Positions 5,899 to 6,188 of a stretch of DNA of 6,188 nt are shown in pieces. The position numbers were made by a program, and so were the translations under genes. Positions within the stretch are counted from its first letter, which is position 1. Each line of letters starts with the position of its first letter. Below the pieces are notes generated by a model. It searched no databases, was not told the DNA's origin, and saw only the letters and a program-made list of their open reading frames with translations. This DNA comes from Ignavibacteriales bacterium UBA1304 (GTDB lineage Bacteria; Bacteroidota; Ignavibacteria; Ignavibacteriales; Ignavibacteriaceae): contig DBTY01000049.1 in assembly GCA_002307295.1 (NCBI GenBank), positions 1 to 6,188 of the forward strand, given 5' to 3'.

Positions 5899-5934
5899 CA
5901 TAAATATAAACCAACTATCTTTATCGGGGTAATC

Positions 5935-6177
5935 ATGAAAAAAATTATCATTGTCTTTTTTATTTGTATTCTGCCCATCTCTGCATTTTCTCAAACAACC
6001 GCTAAAAAAGAAAAAATTAAAAAGATGTTTGAACTAACCGGATCTGCAAAAGTTGGAGAACAGCTCATTGTGCAAGCGCTTGCCGCGTTTCAGAAAACAT
6101 ATCCGGACGTCGATCAGGAATTTTGGGATGGATTAAAAAAAGACATAAATATTGAAGACACAATAAACCCAGATTAA
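5935..6177 (+). CDS. Small exported protein resembling the N-terminal half of DUF2059 proteins; probably shortened
   Basis: An 80-residue protein with a clear signal peptide: MKK, the hydrophobic core IIIVFFICILPISA and a probable signal peptidase site near FSQ (residues 18-20). The mature part, KKEKIKKMFELTGSAKVGEQ (25-42), then ALAAFQKTYPDVDQEFWDGLKKD (48-70), resembles the opening of DUF2059 proteins, where a Lys-rich helix with a 'LMELTG' type motif is followed by a 'FK..P.VPxEFWD' segment. Family members normally continue with a conserved PIYDKYF and FYESP-like half, for a total of about 130-180 residues. Here TAA follows INPD and the half is missing; the 11 bases left in the window do not encode it in any frame. 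It may be a truncated gene, a pseudogene or a natural short form. A weak GGGG lies eight bases before the ATG. Function is unknown; the periplasm is the likely location. Confidence 0.65.
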   Translation: MKKIIIVFFICILPISAFSQTTAKKEKIKKMFELTGSAKVGEQLIVQALAAFQKTYPDVDQEFWDGLKKDINIEDTINPD

Positions 6178-6188
6178 GCGTTAGAGAA

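Larger units (their letters stand above)
5577..5934. other. 358-base divergent intergenic control region between purL and the DUF2059-like gene
   Basis: No gene of supportable length is present. It must carry the leftward promoter of purL and the rightward promoter of the small exported-protein gene. It contains a perfect 20-base palindrome (5744-5763), promoter-like elements on both sides, and three successive hairpins in the rightward leader (5818-5836, 5854-5880, 5882-5897). The hexamer AGCGCT occurs in both the palindrome and the first leader hairpin. No purine (guanine-type) riboswitch core was recognised in the purL leader. Confidence 0.6.

Overview
The window looks like a moderately AT-rich bacterial chromosome segment, most likely from the Bacteroidota/Ignavibacteria/Chlorobi group. 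The best taxonomic clue is the surface-protein gene at the left edge. Its six Asp-box-like repeats lead into the phrase PVELTSFTA, which in that group commonly precedes the C-terminal region of type IX-secreted proteins. This placement is an inference, since the window contains no rRNA or other decisive marker.

Layout, left to right. (1) Positions 1-1024, minus strand: 5' part of a secreted beta-propeller protein, cut by the window edge. It is easily missed because no stop codon lies inside the window. (2) Positions 1025-1471: a gene-poor gap. It holds a Shine-Dalgarno site, a GNRA-tetraloop hairpin, a strong 34-base bidirectional terminator-like inverted repeat, and a candidate mini transcription unit (promoter, 23-codon ORF with three consecutive Cys codons, terminator). 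(3) Positions 1472-2266, minus: class I SAM-dependent methyltransferase. (4) Positions 2402-3364, minus: YihY/BrkB-type inner-membrane protein. (5) Positions 3357-5576, minus: purL, the large FGAM synthase subunit of de novo purine synthesis; its 3' end overlaps the BrkB gene by 8 bases. (6) Positions 5577-5934: divergent control region with a perfect 20-base palindrome between candidate promoters, and three hairpins in the rightward leader. (7) Positions 5935-6177, plus: an 80-residue exported protein resembling only the N-terminal half of DUF2059 proteins.

The purL-brkB pair is almost certainly one translationally coupled operon. The methyltransferase gene, 135 bases further on, may be transcribed with it, because no GC-containing terminator is visible between them. 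PurL of this size needs PurS and PurQ, which are not in the window. The surface protein and the DUF2059-like gene appear to be separate units.

No mobile element, CRISPR array, tRNA or rRNA is visible. Most of the window is ordinary housekeeping sequence. The least explained parts are the Cys-codon mini-ORF unit, the palindrome region upstream of purL, and the shortened DUF2059-like gene.
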